DNA of 43,157 nt, taken from NCBI GenBank assembly GCA_047610145.1, contig JBLFZF010000011.1, positions 1-43,157 of the forward strand, in the 5' to 3' direction. Shown in pieces: positions 24,567-33,643 of this stretch (its first letter is position 1; each line of letters starts with the position of its first letter). The position numbers and the translations under genes are program-made. The notes below the pieces were generated by a model that did not search any database, had not been told where the DNA came from, and saw nothing but the letters and a program-made list of their open reading frames with translations. Source of the DNA: CAJXZP01 sp047610145 (lineage in GTDB: Bacteria > Bacteroidota > Bacteroidia > Flavobacteriales_G > Salibacteraceae).

Positions 24567-25154
24567 ATGTCAGCTAGTAACTTTTTAGATAACATAAACT
24601 TTCTACTCACGCAACCGGAGATGGGTGCATTATTGGTATCCGAGCCAATGCTGTCGGATCCTAATTTTTTTCGTTCTGTTATTCTCTTAACAGAACATGA
24701 TCCGGAGGGAACCTTGGGTTTTGTCTTGAATCATATTAGCGCAGTCAATGTAGACAATGTGCTCCCAGAGTTTTCTGTAAAAGGAATTCCTATTTTTATA
24801 GGCGGACCTGTAGGGAATGACCAATTATTCTTTATTCATACCATAGGAGAAGAACTGCACAACTCATCAAAGCTGATGGACGGCTTGTATTTAGGTGGAG
24901 ATATGACACACTTAGAGTTTATGCTAAACAACAATTTAGCCTCTACCCAACAAATTAGATTCTTTGTAGGTTACTCTGGATGGGAACCCCAGCAGCTATC
25001 TAAAGAAATAGATGAAAACTCATGGATTGTAACCAAAACTAATCCTACTCAAGTCATGCGCGATTCTGATGAGTACTGGAAAGAAGTGATGATAGGTTTA
25101 GGTAAAGAATTTGAAGTCCTTTCTAAATTCCCTTCTAATCCAGACCTTAATTAA
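24567..25154 (+). CDS. YqgE/AlgH family (UPF0301) protein
   Basis: This 195-residue protein has the DUF179 signature: MGALLVSEPMLSDPNFFRSVILLTEHDPEGTLGFVLN at the N-terminus, FIGGPVGNDQLFFIHT in the middle, and RFFVGYSGWEPQQLSKEIDENSW in the C-terminal half. It is cytoplasmic. Its biochemical role is not settled; AlgH was first linked to alginate regulation in Pseudomonas. It has its own upstream gap of 75 bp after the radical SAM gene, and the DUF6268-like gene follows after 135 bp. Confidence 0.93.
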   Translation: MSASNFLDNINFLLTQPEMGALLVSEPMLSDPNFFRSVILLTEHDPEGTLGFVLNHISAVNVDNVLPEFSVKGIPIFIGGPVGNDQLFFIHTIGEELHNSSKLMDGLYLGGDMTHLEFMLNNNLASTQQIRFFVGYSGWEPQQLSKEIDENSWIVTKTNPTQVMRDSDEYWKEVMIGLGKEFEVLSKFPSNPDLN

Positions 25155-25289
25155 TTTGCTAATCGAAGTTCGTTATTATACGCATCTCCGGCACAGCATA
25201 TTTACGTTGATTATTAAACAAAACACTTTTTAGAGTCACAACCGAAGTTTTATTATCTATTCTTGCCTTTGCTGTGAAAAACACGTGAA

Positions 25290-26195
25290 ATGAAGAAATT
25301 TTTACTTTCAATATTCTTACTAATGGCTTTGCATTCTTTTGGCCAAAAGTATGTTGACATTGCGAAACTTCATTATGCAAACACTCCTGTCAACCAATTT
25401 GATTCAGCCACCAATGGCTCTAGAGTTCAGGAATATGGGCTAGACTTTTTATACCCGATAAAACTAAAAAGCGGACATGCCATACTAACTGGTTTTTATG
25501 CGGAAAACATATCTACGCAAACATCCCCTATCCGCAGTAATTTAACCTCCGTAGGGACTATTTTACTTAAAGCAGGAATAAGCTTTAAGTATTCGGATAA
25601 AATATCCGTTACCTACTTATTACTGCCCAAAATCTCCTCTGATTTCAAAGGGTTTTCAGCGAAAGACTTGCAATTAGGGGCGGTCGTATTAATGAAATAT
25701 AAAAAATCAGAATACTTAACCTACCAAGCAGGTATGTATTACAACAGCGAACTGTTTGGACCATTTTTCGTTCCTATTTTAGGCATCTATTACCAGAGTC
25801 CTAGCAAGAAATTTGAAGCTAATATTAGAATACCTATTTCTGCAGATATCAATTATACGTTAACTCCTTGGTTACGTTCAGGTATCAACTTCAATGCATT
25901 TGTACGAACTTTTCACTTAAACGAACCATACAACGGCAACTCCGGTAATTATCTAACGAAAACCACGAATGAAATTTATGGGTACCTGCAATTTGACCTT
26001 CCAAAAGGGATTATTTTACAAACCAAAGTAGGTTATTCTATTGCCAGAAATTACCGAGTTTACGATATAGAAGACCGAATTGCATGGGGCTTTTCAGCCT
26101 TTAAATTTGGAGACGACAGAACACAATTGAATACCGACTTTTCGGACGGTATGATTTTAAAAGCGAAGCTGATATATAGATTCAGTTTAGAGTAA
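25290..26195 (+). CDS. Outer-membrane beta-barrel-like protein (DUF6268-like)
   Basis: This 301-residue protein begins with a clear signal peptide (MKKFLLSIFLLMALHSFGQ, cut near residue 19). The rest alternates polar and hydrophobic residues in strands of 8-12 with aromatic edges, for example GHAILTGFYAENIS, KISVTYLLLPKIS and GMILKAKLIYRFSLE. The terminal aromatic-rich strand is what outer-membrane barrels usually show. It resembles the Bacteroidota DUF6268 proteins, whose function is unknown. A near -7 match, TATTCTTG, lies at 25258-25265. The YkgJ-type gene follows 21 bp downstream. Confidence 0.82.
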   Translation: MKKFLLSIFLLMALHSFGQKYVDIAKLHYANTPVNQFDSATNGSRVQEYGLDFLYPIKLKSGHAILTGFYAENISTQTSPIRSNLTSVGTILLKAGISFKYSDKISVTYLLLPKISSDFKGFSAKDLQLGAVVLMKYKKSEYLTYQAGMYYNSELFGPFFVPILGIYYQSPSKKFEANIRIPISADINYTLTPWLRSGINFNAFVRTFHLNEPYNGNSGNYLTKTTNEIYGYLQFDLPKGIILQTKVGYSIARNYRVYDIEDRIAWGFSAFKFGDDRTQLNTDFSDGMILKAKLIYRFSLE

Positions 26196-26216
26196 ACACC
26201 TCATCAACTAAAAGTT

Positions 26217-26738
26217 ATGTTACCAGAGTATATAGAGTCTTTAAAAAAGGCGGAACAAAGTAAGAAAGCCATTATTCGACAAACGAAACGCATGCGTAAG
26301 ATGCGTAAAGGAGAAGTGGATGAAATTATTCACCCGCTGCATGAAAAAGCATTCGAAAAGATAGATTGTTTAAAATGTGCCAATTGCTGTAAAACAACCA
26401 GTCCTATTCTAACCGAAAAAGATACTAAAAGAATATCCAAGCATTTAGGAATGAAAGGGGGTGATTTTGCTCAAAAATATCTGTACCTAGATGAAGATCA
26501 AGAATACGCTTTAAAAGAAACTCCGTGTCCTTTTCTTGGTGATGACAATTATTGCGGTATTTATGATGTTCGTCCGAGAGCATGTAGCGATTACCCGCAT
26601 ACAGATCAAGTAAATCAAGTAGGGATTATGCTTCTCACTCAAAAAAACGCAACTATTTGCCCTGCGGTAGCAGACATCTTTACAGAGCTAGAAAGAGTGA
26701 CCGAAGAAATTCACGGAAAGGTTAAAAGGAAGAATTAG
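26217..26738 (+). CDS. YkgJ-family cysteine-cluster protein
   Basis: This 173-residue protein has the zinc- or iron-chelating cysteine pattern of the YkgJ/UPF0153 family: Cys51, Cys54, Cys57 and Cys58 in DCLKCANCCKT, then Cys104 (TPCPFL), Cys113 (NYCGIYDVRP) and Cys123 (RACSDYP). The N-terminus is a basic helical segment (AEQSKKAIIRQTKRMRKMRKG). The family probably holds an iron-sulfur or zinc centre; its substrate is not known. The gene is in operon with the barrel protein and ends at a strong terminator. Confidence 0.92.
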   Translation: MLPEYIESLKKAEQSKKAIIRQTKRMRKMRKGEVDEIIHPLHEKAFEKIDCLKCANCCKTTSPILTEKDTKRISKHLGMKGGDFAQKYLYLDEDQEYALKETPCPFLGDDNYCGIYDVRPRACSDYPHTDQVNQVGIMLLTQKNATICPAVADIFTELERVTEEIHGKVKRKN

Positions 26739-26762
26739 TACGTGCCTTAAAAAAATATAACT

Positions 26763-26798
26763 AAGCCTTTTTTCAGTTTAAGAAAAAAGGCTTTTTTT
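26763..26798 (+). terminator. Intrinsic terminator after the YkgJ gene
   Basis: A 12-bp stem, AAGCCTTTTTTC with GAAAAAAGGCTT, a 7-base loop, and a run of T to 26798. It ends the transcript of the plus-strand genes before the convergent helicase gene. Confidence 0.88.
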
Positions 26799-26919
26799 AC
26801 CCCTTTCTAATACTGTATACTAAAAACAGAGTATTCGTGTATTTCACCCTTACCTAGTTGAACTCAAAAGAAGCAGCTTAAACACTTCGAAACCATATGG
26901 TAGACGAAGTACAAATAAA

Positions 26920-28425
26920 TTAATACCTGGATCTAATACTTGACTCTAACTTACGTGCATAATCTTCGGTTAGCCAGCGTAAATAATTAATTGTGCTATT
27001 ACAGATGCAATATGAATACTTCTTAATCCTAGCGTCAATATCCTCTCTTAAATAACGCGTAAGGTATAAGGCATCAAAAAGATCATCCGCATTATCCACG
27101 CATATTTGGGTTTGCTGTTCCACAGAACGCTCAAGAGCTACTTTAGGTCGCAAACACTCATGAATTACCTGCTTGTACTCTTCTTCAATATCGAAATAAA
27201 CACTCTTTGATTTCTTAAAATGCTTCCGTATATCTTCTGGCATCTGGTACACAAAGTTCCGCTGGATATCGTCATCATTTAAAATGTTATTTAAATAATG
27301 GAGCGGTGACCTAAATATTCGTTGCCAATCAATAGCAGAACCCCACAAACCGAAACGAGCTACGTTGTTTCCTAAATCTATTACTTGAAACTCTCTTTTG
27401 CCAGGAATAATTCTAGAACCACGGCCAATCATTTGATAATAGAGGGTTAATGATTTTGTGGCTCTATTTAAGATGATTGTTTCTACTGTAGGCTCATCAA
27501 AACCTGTAGTTAGAATACCAACAGATGAAAGAACTGCGCTTGGAGTCACTTTAAACCAACGAATAATATCTTTTCTTTCTTGACCGGTATGGGTATTATC
27601 TAAATGTCGTACATCATAACCTGCATGTCTAAACGTTTCTAACACATGTTTAGACGTTTGAATACCATTATTGAAAATTAAGGTTTTTTTACCTAACGAC
27701 TTTTCCTCATACGCATTCAATAACTTCTCTTGCATAATGAAATTACCGTACAATCGCTCCGAAGAAGCCACTGTATAATCTCCATTCGCACCTACTTTCA
27801 GAGAACTTAAATTAACCTGTAACGTGGTCGTAATAGCATTGGCTAAATACTGCGCTTTAATTAAAGATGAAATAGACTCCCCAACAAATAACTGATCGTA
27901 GTTATCCTTCATCGGCAGTTTCATATTAGAACTAAGTGGAGTTGCCGTAACCCCAAGAATAGAAGCGTTTTCAAAATATTTAAAAAGTTTTCTAAAAGAG
28001 TTATAATGGGCTTCATCAATAATAACCAATCCAATATTTTCTACATTGGTTTCGTTATCCCGTAATCTATTATTTAAGGTTTCTACCATTGCTACAAAAG
28101 CAACGTATTCTTCTTCAAAAGGAATATGCTTGATTTTACTATCAAATATCATATTTGACACCTCAAAATCAGATAACATATTTGAGGTTTGAATACATAA
28201 TTCAATACGGTGCGTAAGAATTAAAACTTTCTTACCGTGCTCCTGTATATATCGCTTAGCAATCTCCGAAAAAATTACCGTTTTTCCACCACCCGTAGGT
28301 AATTGATAAAGCAGGTTAAAACCATCTACCTCTTCATCTAATTTACCAATAATATGATCAATGGCAGATTTCTGATACGGATATAATTTTTTTACTGCTT
28401 TTTCTTCAACTAAAGTTACCGACAT
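26920..28425 (-). CDS. DEAD/DEAH-box superfamily 2 helicase (SSL2-like)
   Basis: A 501-residue ATP-dependent helicase. Walker A is QLPTGGGKTV with Lys48, the DEAH box is at residues 137-140 (VIIDEAHYNS), motif III is GVTATPL, and motif VI is MIGRGSRIIPGKREFQVIDLG. The architecture is that of the type III restriction-subunit or XPB-like group. It is shorter than most restriction subunits and has no nuclease domain. The C-terminal 130 residues are helical and unassigned. It stands alone on the minus strand with its own -7 element (28456-28463). No methylase or specificity gene is near, so it is not a restriction system as seen here. Confidence 0.92.
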   Translation of the reverse strand: MSVTLVEEKAVKKLYPYQKSAIDHIIGKLDEEVDGFNLLYQLPTGGGKTVIFSEIAKRYIQEHGKKVLILTHRIELCIQTSNMLSDFEVSNMIFDSKIKHIPFEEEYVAFVAMVETLNNRLRDNETNVENIGLVIIDEAHYNSFRKLFKYFENASILGVTATPLSSNMKLPMKDNYDQLFVGESISSLIKAQYLANAITTTLQVNLSSLKVGANGDYTVASSERLYGNFIMQEKLLNAYEEKSLGKKTLIFNNGIQTSKHVLETFRHAGYDVRHLDNTHTGQERKDIIRWFKVTPSAVLSSVGILTTGFDEPTVETIILNRATKSLTLYYQMIGRGSRIIPGKREFQVIDLGNNVARFGLWGSAIDWQRIFRSPLHYLNNILNDDDIQRNFVYQMPEDIRKHFKKSKSVYFDIEEEYKQVIHECLRPKVALERSVEQQTQICVDNADDLFDALYLTRYLREDIDARIKKYSYCICNSTINYLRWLTEDYARKLESSIRSRY

Positions 28426-28455
28426 AATGAAAACATTTTTTCAACCCAAAGGCTG

Positions 28456-28463
28456 CAAAAATA
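28456..28463 (-). promoter_or_regulatory. -7 promoter element (TATTTTTG)
   Basis: Exact TAnnTTTG match on the minus strand, 31 bp before the helicase start. Confidence 0.55.
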
Positions 28464-29016
28464 AGGAATCTATTAGGTTTTTTAAGAGTAAGCGACCATG
28501 TTTTAATTGGTTTTCAGAAATAAACTAGATTCTAGTCTAACTAAAATAAATAGCTCTGATTTACACCCATTTGTATGTTTTTTCTACATTTTTAAGGGTT
28601 TAAATGGCGATAAATAAAAAAAAATAGACTTTTTATTCTTCCTTCTTGATAAATAGCTGAAATCAAACCTTCGAAAATCATGATTTATTACTACTAAACC
28701 AATTTACCAAGAACAATTACGATGTCGTATAAAGATCTTTATTAATACTCCCGACTTTGCCTATTATGCCCAGATTTGAGTTTATGGTACATATTTATAC
28801 CGGGAAGAAGAAATAAACCTGTTTTGAAAGAAAAAAAAAGAGTTGAAATTATACAGCTCCCTTCATTCTTGTGTTTTGTTTCCACTCATTTTAACGTAAT
28901 TTAAGCCAAAAAGAAACTTAATTTATAACCGTGCGTAGATTACATTGAAAAGAGAAAAAGCGATTTCCTCTGCAACACCAAAACGAAATGAGTACTTACT
29001 AAATTCATTGCTACTA

Positions 29017-29046
29017 AAAAGCCCATCCTAAAAAAGATGGGCTTTT
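29017..29046 (-). terminator. Intrinsic terminator after recQ
   Basis: An 11-bp perfect stem, AAAAGCCCATC with GATGGGCTTTT, and an 8-base loop. On the minus strand it is followed by T-residues, ending the recQ transcript about 30 bp after its stop. Confidence 0.88.
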
Positions 29047-29077
29047 AACTTTTATTTTATATGATTAAACGACTCTT

Positions 29078-31261
29078 CTAGAGGGCGTAATTTGACATAA
29101 ATTTTATTCGCATTAATCTAATTTCTTCTAAAGTGTAATCATCCTCACCTAATTCGGCTAAAGCATCTTCCACCGAGTCAGATTCCGCCTCTAAGAAATA
29201 GTCAACTATTTCCTCTTGATAGTCTTCATCCAACACTTCATTAATGTAATAATCAATATTTACTTTAGTTCCAGAGGCCACAATATTTTCAAGCTCTGTA
29301 ATAAACTCATCATGAGTTAAAGAACGTGTCTTAGCCAAATCAAGTAGCGGAATTTTTTTATCAATACCTTGAATTATAGCAATTTTGGAAGCTGATTTAT
29401 TGGCAATTTGCTTAACGATTACATCTTCCGGACGTTCAATTTTCTTTTCATCTACATAATTTTTAATCAATTCAATAAACCGAGCACCAAACTTCAACGC
29501 TTTCCCTTGCCCAACACCAATGATGTTTTGAAGCTCATCACTGGTCACGGGATACTGAGTGGCCATATCTTGCAACGAAGGATCTTGAAAAATCACAAAA
29601 GGGGGTAATCCTTTTTCGTGTCCTATTTCTTTACGTAACGTTTTAAGTAATCCGAAAAGAACGGTATCGCCTGCAGCTAAGCCTTTTGGAATTACCGGTC
29701 CACTTTTCATTAATTCTTCATAATCGTGATCTACGATTAATTTGAATGAACTTGGATTTTTTAAGAAGTCTTTCCCTTTATCTGTCAGGTACAATGTACC
29801 ATATTCTTCTATTTTCTTCCCAATAAAATTATTGACAAATCCTTGGCGAACCGCAGCCATCCAAAATTTTTCTTGGTGATCCTTACCACTACCAAAGTGC
29901 GGACTTTTATTTAACCTATTGGCTTTTACCAGCGGACTTTCCTTGCCTATTAGGATTTCTATAATCTGCTTAGTTTTGAATTGTTCTTTTACATCTGAAA
30001 TAACTTGATATAAGTGAGCCATTTCTTTTTGAGCCTCCATCCGTTCTTTGGGGTTCACCACATTATCGTCCAGCTCTTCTGGACCTGCTTTAGTTTCATC
30101 CCAATCTTCTCCGAAATAATGGAGTAAAAACTTTCTTCTGGACATCGCGGTTTCCGCGTAGGCAACTACCTCATGCAATAACTGCTTTCCAACCTCTTGC
30201 TCTGCAACAGGTTTACCGGCCATAAATTTTTCTAACTTTTCAATATCCTTATAATCGTAATAGGCAATACATCTACCTTCACCACCATCTCTACCTGCTC
30301 TTCCTGTTTCTTGGTAATAGCCTTCTAAACTTTTAGGAATATCGTAATGCATCACAAAACGAACATCTGGCTTATCAATACCCATCCCAAAGGCAATAGT
30401 AGCCACAATTATGTCTACATCTTCCATCAAAAACATGTCTTGATAGCGAGCTCTTCTTGTTGCCTCCATACCAGCATGATATGGGAGGGCAGAAATTCCG
30501 TTGACTTTAAGCGTCTCGGCTACTTCTTCTACTTTCTTTCTACTCAGACAATAAATAATACCTGACTTTCCCAGGTTTTCTTTAATGTACTTGATTATTT
30601 GTTTTTCTGGATGAATTTTTGGAAGTACCTCATAATACAAGTTGGGTCTATTAAAAGAGGCTTTAAAACACTTTGCATCCGTCATACCCAAGTTCTTTTG
30701 GATATCTATCTGAACCTTTGGAGTTGCCGTAGCGGTTAAGGCCATTATTGGAATGGTATCGTCAATTTGCTTAATCATTTCACGAATTCGCCTATACTCT
30801 GGCCTGAAGTCGTGACCCCATTCAGAAATACAATGCGCCTCGTCTACGGCTACAAAAGAAATTTTCAGGGTCTTAAAGAAGTCTACGTTCTCTTGCTTAT
30901 TAAGGGATTCTGGCGCTACGAATAAAATTTTAGTTAAACCATTAACTAAATCTTCCTTCACTCTTTTCGCATCTCCTCTACTTAAGGATGAATTTAGGTA
31001 GTGTGCCGCACTTTCATTAGACACAAATGCCCGTAACGCATCTACCTGATTTTTCATCAAAGCAATCAAAGGGGATATAACAATTGCCGTACCTTCCTGA
31101 ATTAATGCAGGTAACTGATAGGTTAGTGATTTACCTCCTCCAGTTGGCATAATGACAAAAGTATCCTTCCCGGATAAAACGCTATGGATTATTTCCTCTT
31201 GGTCTCCCTTGAAATGATTAAAACCAAAGTGCTTCTTTAATGGTATTTTTAAATCTTCCAT
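29078..31261 (-). CDS. recQ: ATP-dependent DNA helicase RecQ, lacking zinc cysteines
   Basis: This 727-residue RecQ has the superfamily 2 core: Walker A PTGGGKSLTYQLP with Lys44, DEAH at 140-143 in VAVDEAHCISEWGHDFRPEYR, the motif GIIYCLSRKKVEEVA, and QETGRAGRDG. An RQC winged-helix region and an HRDC-like domain (about residues 540-610) follow, then a C-terminal helix-turn-helix region to the end, as in other Bacteroidota RecQ. The RQC zinc site is absent: where E. coli has CRR and CGNCDIC, this protein has SRR and AGPEELD. It unwinds DNA during recombination and repair. It ends at its own terminator. Confidence 0.96.
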   Translation of the reverse strand: MEDLKIPLKKHFGFNHFKGDQEEIIHSVLSGKDTFVIMPTGGGKSLTYQLPALIQEGTAIVISPLIALMKNQVDALRAFVSNESAAHYLNSSLSRGDAKRVKEDLVNGLTKILFVAPESLNKQENVDFFKTLKISFVAVDEAHCISEWGHDFRPEYRRIREMIKQIDDTIPIMALTATATPKVQIDIQKNLGMTDAKCFKASFNRPNLYYEVLPKIHPEKQIIKYIKENLGKSGIIYCLSRKKVEEVAETLKVNGISALPYHAGMEATRRARYQDMFLMEDVDIIVATIAFGMGIDKPDVRFVMHYDIPKSLEGYYQETGRAGRDGGEGRCIAYYDYKDIEKLEKFMAGKPVAEQEVGKQLLHEVVAYAETAMSRRKFLLHYFGEDWDETKAGPEELDDNVVNPKERMEAQKEMAHLYQVISDVKEQFKTKQIIEILIGKESPLVKANRLNKSPHFGSGKDHQEKFWMAAVRQGFVNNFIGKKIEEYGTLYLTDKGKDFLKNPSSFKLIVDHDYEELMKSGPVIPKGLAAGDTVLFGLLKTLRKEIGHEKGLPPFVIFQDPSLQDMATQYPVTSDELQNIIGVGQGKALKFGARFIELIKNYVDEKKIERPEDVIVKQIANKSASKIAIIQGIDKKIPLLDLAKTRSLTHDEFITELENIVASGTKVNIDYYINEVLDEDYQEEIVDYFLEAESDSVEDALAELGEDDYTLEEIRLMRIKFMSNYAL

Positions 31262-31731
31262 TATTATTCTCTTACATACAGATAAACCTGCAAAAACTTT
31301 ATTTCAAACATTGTTATCAATGTTACTTTTCCCTATAAAAATTAAAAATACGTTTTTTAAACAAGAATGCTCTTAAAATGTTCTCGAAGAAACGGAAAAA
31401 ACAGCATTAATATTTCAACACCAAGTAGCTAAATAATTTACGCAAAAAACAATATCTCCCCCACCCTAATACAACATCCTTATTTTCAAGACCTGAAAAA
31501 TTTGAAACTCAAAAAAACTGTCCAAACAGCAGTTTCAATGCCAGCCATTTTCATTTTAAAATTACCTTTAATTTAGTTTGCACATTACTTTTCCACGCTT
31601 TTTGTTTTCACACACTAAAACACTTCCATTTTCGTCTAAATATTTAAAGTCAATATAGTTTCGCTCAAATTGTTTGAGTGACATACAATGCGGTACAATT
31701 AGTTGACTATTTTTGCCAAAACGATAATATT
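31262..31731. other. Divergent intergenic region recQ / DUF6580-like gene
   Basis: No gene is evident in this AT-rich region. It includes an inverted repeat CTCAAAttgTTTGAG near 31664-31678 and a -7 match at 31708-31715. Confidence 0.4.
31708..31715 (+). promoter_or_regulatory. -7 promoter element (TATTTTTG)
   Basis: Exact TAnnTTTG match 16 bp before the ATG at 31732. Because it lies downstream of the more distal ATG at 31678, it supports the shorter start for the next gene. Confidence 0.5.
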
Positions 31732-32295
31732 ATGCTTTCAAAAATGAATCCGAAGATTTCCGTAATTTTTCTTGCTGTATTTGCTGTAGCAATGACTCGA
31801 TTAATTCCGCACTGGCCTAACGTAACTGCAGTTGCAGCTATTGCCATTTTTGGTGGAGCAACGCTTAAAAATTCTTTTTCAGCCGTGATAATTCCTTTAA
31901 CAGCTATTTTCTTTAGTGATTTAATTATTAATAATACTTTTTATAGTGCGTATTATGAGGGGTTCGTCTTATTTGGTGACTCAGCTGCATGGATATATTC
32001 TGCGTTTATTTTAATGACCGTGATCGCTCATTTCTCAATTAAATCATTCAAATCTGCGCCCATTGTTTCCACCACATTAATAAGCACATTACTGTTTTTT
32101 GTTTTAACCAATATAGGTGCTTGGTTAAGTAGTCCTTTTTACACACAAGATGTAGCTGGTTTAATTTTAGCATTTGAAGCAGGATTGCCCTTTGTATTAA
32201 ATAGCTTACTTGGAAACCTATTCTTTGTAGGTTTATTCTTTTACGGTTATTCTGTCGTTACAGAAAAGAAAACACAATGGTTATTCGTTAAGTAA
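31732..32295 (+). CDS. Integral membrane protein, DUF6580-like
   Basis: A protein of about 187 residues beginning MLSKMNPKISVIFLAVFAVA. It has five or six hydrophobic segments. The early MTRLIPHWPNVTAVAAIAIFGGA is the landmark by which I assign it to the DUF6580-like group, and the C-terminal GLPFVLNSLLGNLFFVGLFFYG also fits. Such proteins have the look of small transporter S-components (ECF type), but the substrate is unknown. I chose the ATG at 31732 because a -7 element sits between it and the earlier ATG at 31678; 31744 is also possible. A strong terminator follows. Confidence 0.83.
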   Translation: MLSKMNPKISVIFLAVFAVAMTRLIPHWPNVTAVAAIAIFGGATLKNSFSAVIIPLTAIFFSDLIINNTFYSAYYEGFVLFGDSAAWIYSAFILMTVIAHFSIKSFKSAPIVSTTLISTLLFFVLTNIGAWLSSPFYTQDVAGLILAFEAGLPFVLNSLLGNLFFVGLFFYGYSVVTEKKTQWLFVK

Positions 32296-32314
32296 TAACT
32301 AGTCAAAATAGTTG

Positions 32315-32346
32315 AAAGCCTTTCTAGAAATAGAAAGGCTTTTTTT
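32315..32346 (+). terminator. Intrinsic terminator
   Basis: A perfect 12-bp stem, AAAGCCTTTCTA with TAGAAAGGCTTT, a GAAA tetraloop, and a T-run. It lies 20 bp after the stop of the DUF6580-like gene. Confidence 0.92.
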
Positions 32347-32512
32347 ATGCCCCGTGTTTTTTTTAGCTCCTATTCTTGATTCTAAACGGAGCAAACTGAA
32401 CAAGACAAAAAAGATCCTAACCCAATGGTACTATACTTGAATATATATTAGCCAGTATGCGACACAGGCTAAGCAAATAGTACGCCTAGCCTCCTAATGG
32501 TGACGCACAAAA

Positions 32513-32532
32513 AAAACGCTTAACGATAAGCG
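32513..32532 (-). terminator. Intrinsic terminator after the YeeE/YedE pair
   Basis: On the minus strand, CGCTTA pairs with TAAGCG around a TCGT loop, then a run of T. The stem is short at 6 bp but the T-run is long; it lies 26 bp after the stop of the last gene. Confidence 0.7.
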
Positions 32533-32557
32533 CTTTTCACGTTTTATTAGAATTGAT

Positions 32558-32971
32558 TTAATGTGGTAATTTATTCTTCAATACACCATATACCCATGTA
32601 CCCACAATGGCAAAGAATATAATGACTATAGCCATAAACGCCCCATTACCAATCAACGTATATAAAGGCCCAGGACATGCCCCAGTTAACGCCCATCCCA
32701 TACCAAAAATAGTACCTCCAATTATGTACCTAACTAATCCACTTTCCTTCGGACTAAAAACAATGGGATTTCCGTAGACATCTTTTACCCCTACCCGCTT
32801 AATTATTTGATTACTCAATACACTAAGTATGACAGCCGATCCAATTACCCCGTACATATGGAAGCTTTCAAAACGAAACATTTCATAAATTCTAAACCAT
32901 GAAATAATTTCTGCTTTGGTAAACATAATACCGAATACAATACCGAGGATAATAAATTTTAGATATTTCAT
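32558..32971 (-). CDS. YeeE/YedE-type sulfur transporter, small subunit (PmpB-like)
   Basis: A 137-residue membrane protein with four hydrophobic segments. The key segment FGMGWALTGACPGPLYTLIGNG holds Cys99, the conserved cysteine of the second half of YeeE/YedE transporters (DUF6691). In this family cysteines relay thiosulfate or other reduced sulfur through the membrane. It starts 2 bp after the stop of its partner, so the two half-transporters are expressed together. Confidence 0.9.
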   Translation of the reverse strand: MKYLKFIILGIVFGIMFTKAEIISWFRIYEMFRFESFHMYGVIGSAVILSVLSNQIIKRVGVKDVYGNPIVFSPKESGLVRYIIGGTIFGMGWALTGACPGPLYTLIGNGAFMAIVIIFFAIVGTWVYGVLKNKLPH

Positions 32972-32973
32972 AA

Positions 32974-33540
32974 TTACCAGCTAAAAAGGATTGGGATAAT
33001 AAAATGAGTTACAAATAAGCCCCCCGCAAAAAAGCCAATAACCGCAATTAATGAAGGTAATTGAAGATTGGCTAAACCACTAATAGCGTGACCCGAGGTA
33101 CATCCTCCGGCATATCTTGTTCCGAATCCCACAAATAAGCCTCCAATCACCATTACAACAAATCCTTTGGCAGTAAACAAACTGGACCAGCTCAATATTT
33201 CTGTTGGAAAAATTCCATTTTGATAACTGTTTAAATTTAAAGTCTCCAAAGAAGAAATGGTCGATTGGCTGAGTAACATACCGTCTTCATTTGACATGTA
33301 CTGAGTGGCAATAAACCCACCTATTATGGAACCTAGAACGAAAACCAAATTCCATATATCACTCTTCCAATCGAAATTAAAGAACGCCACTTTTTTTCCG
33401 GCACCTGCCATGGCACACACCGTTTTTAGTGTACTCGAAATTCCAAAACTTTTACCAAACAAGGTCAAAAGCGTATACACCACTGCTATTATTGGCCCTG
33501 CTACGTACCAAGGCCATGGCTCTTTTAAAAGTTCTATCAT
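32974..33540 (-). CDS. YeeE/YedE-type sulfur transporter, large subunit (PmpA-like)
   Basis: This 188-residue membrane protein has about four or five hydrophobic segments and the family motif RYAGGCTSGHAISGLANLQLPS with Cys147, plus Cys42 near the start of the first half (TLKTVCAMAG). It pairs with the protein encoded 2 bp downstream to form a complete YeeE/YedE-like channel for reduced sulfur. A persulfide dioxygenase or ArsR-type repressor gene, often found beside such pairs, is not in the window. An inverted repeat in its leader at 33561-33581 may be an operator. Confidence 0.9.
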   Translation of the reverse strand: MIELLKEPWPWYVAGPIIAVVYTLLTLFGKSFGISSTLKTVCAMAGAGKKVAFFNFDWKSDIWNLVFVLGSIIGGFIATQYMSNEDGMLLSQSTISSLETLNLNSYQNGIFPTEILSWSSLFTAKGFVVMVIGGLFVGFGTRYAGGCTSGHAISGLANLQLPSLIAVIGFFAGGLFVTHFIIPILFSW

Positions 33541-33560
33541 TTGTTATAATTAGCTTATCC

Positions 33561-33581
33561 CCCCTATTATTTCAATAGGGG
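33561..33581. promoter_or_regulatory. Inverted repeat in the leader of the sulfur transporter operon
   Basis: CCCCTATT (33561-33568) and AATAGGGG (33574-33581) form a perfect 8-bp dyad with a 5-base centre, 20 bp before the start. A near -7 match, TACGTTTC, lies directly upstream at 33583-33590 on the minus strand, so the dyad overlaps the expected transcription start. An operator or a leader hairpin are both possible. Confidence 0.55.
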
Positions 33582-33643
33582 AGAAACGTAAATTTAAAAT
33601 AAAAAAGGAGACGGAATACCCCAAAAAATAGGCGCAATATCCA

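Larger units (their letters stand above)
28426..29077. other. Intergenic region between helicase and recQ
   Basis: 652 AT-rich bases without a plausible gene. It contains the helicase's promoter element at 28456-28463 and the recQ terminator at 29017-29046. Nothing else stands out. Confidence 0.45.

Noticed and set aside
26920..28425. DEAH helicase as part of a restriction or anti-phage system
   Set aside because: No methylase, nuclease or other defence gene lies next to it, and the protein has no nuclease domain that I can see.
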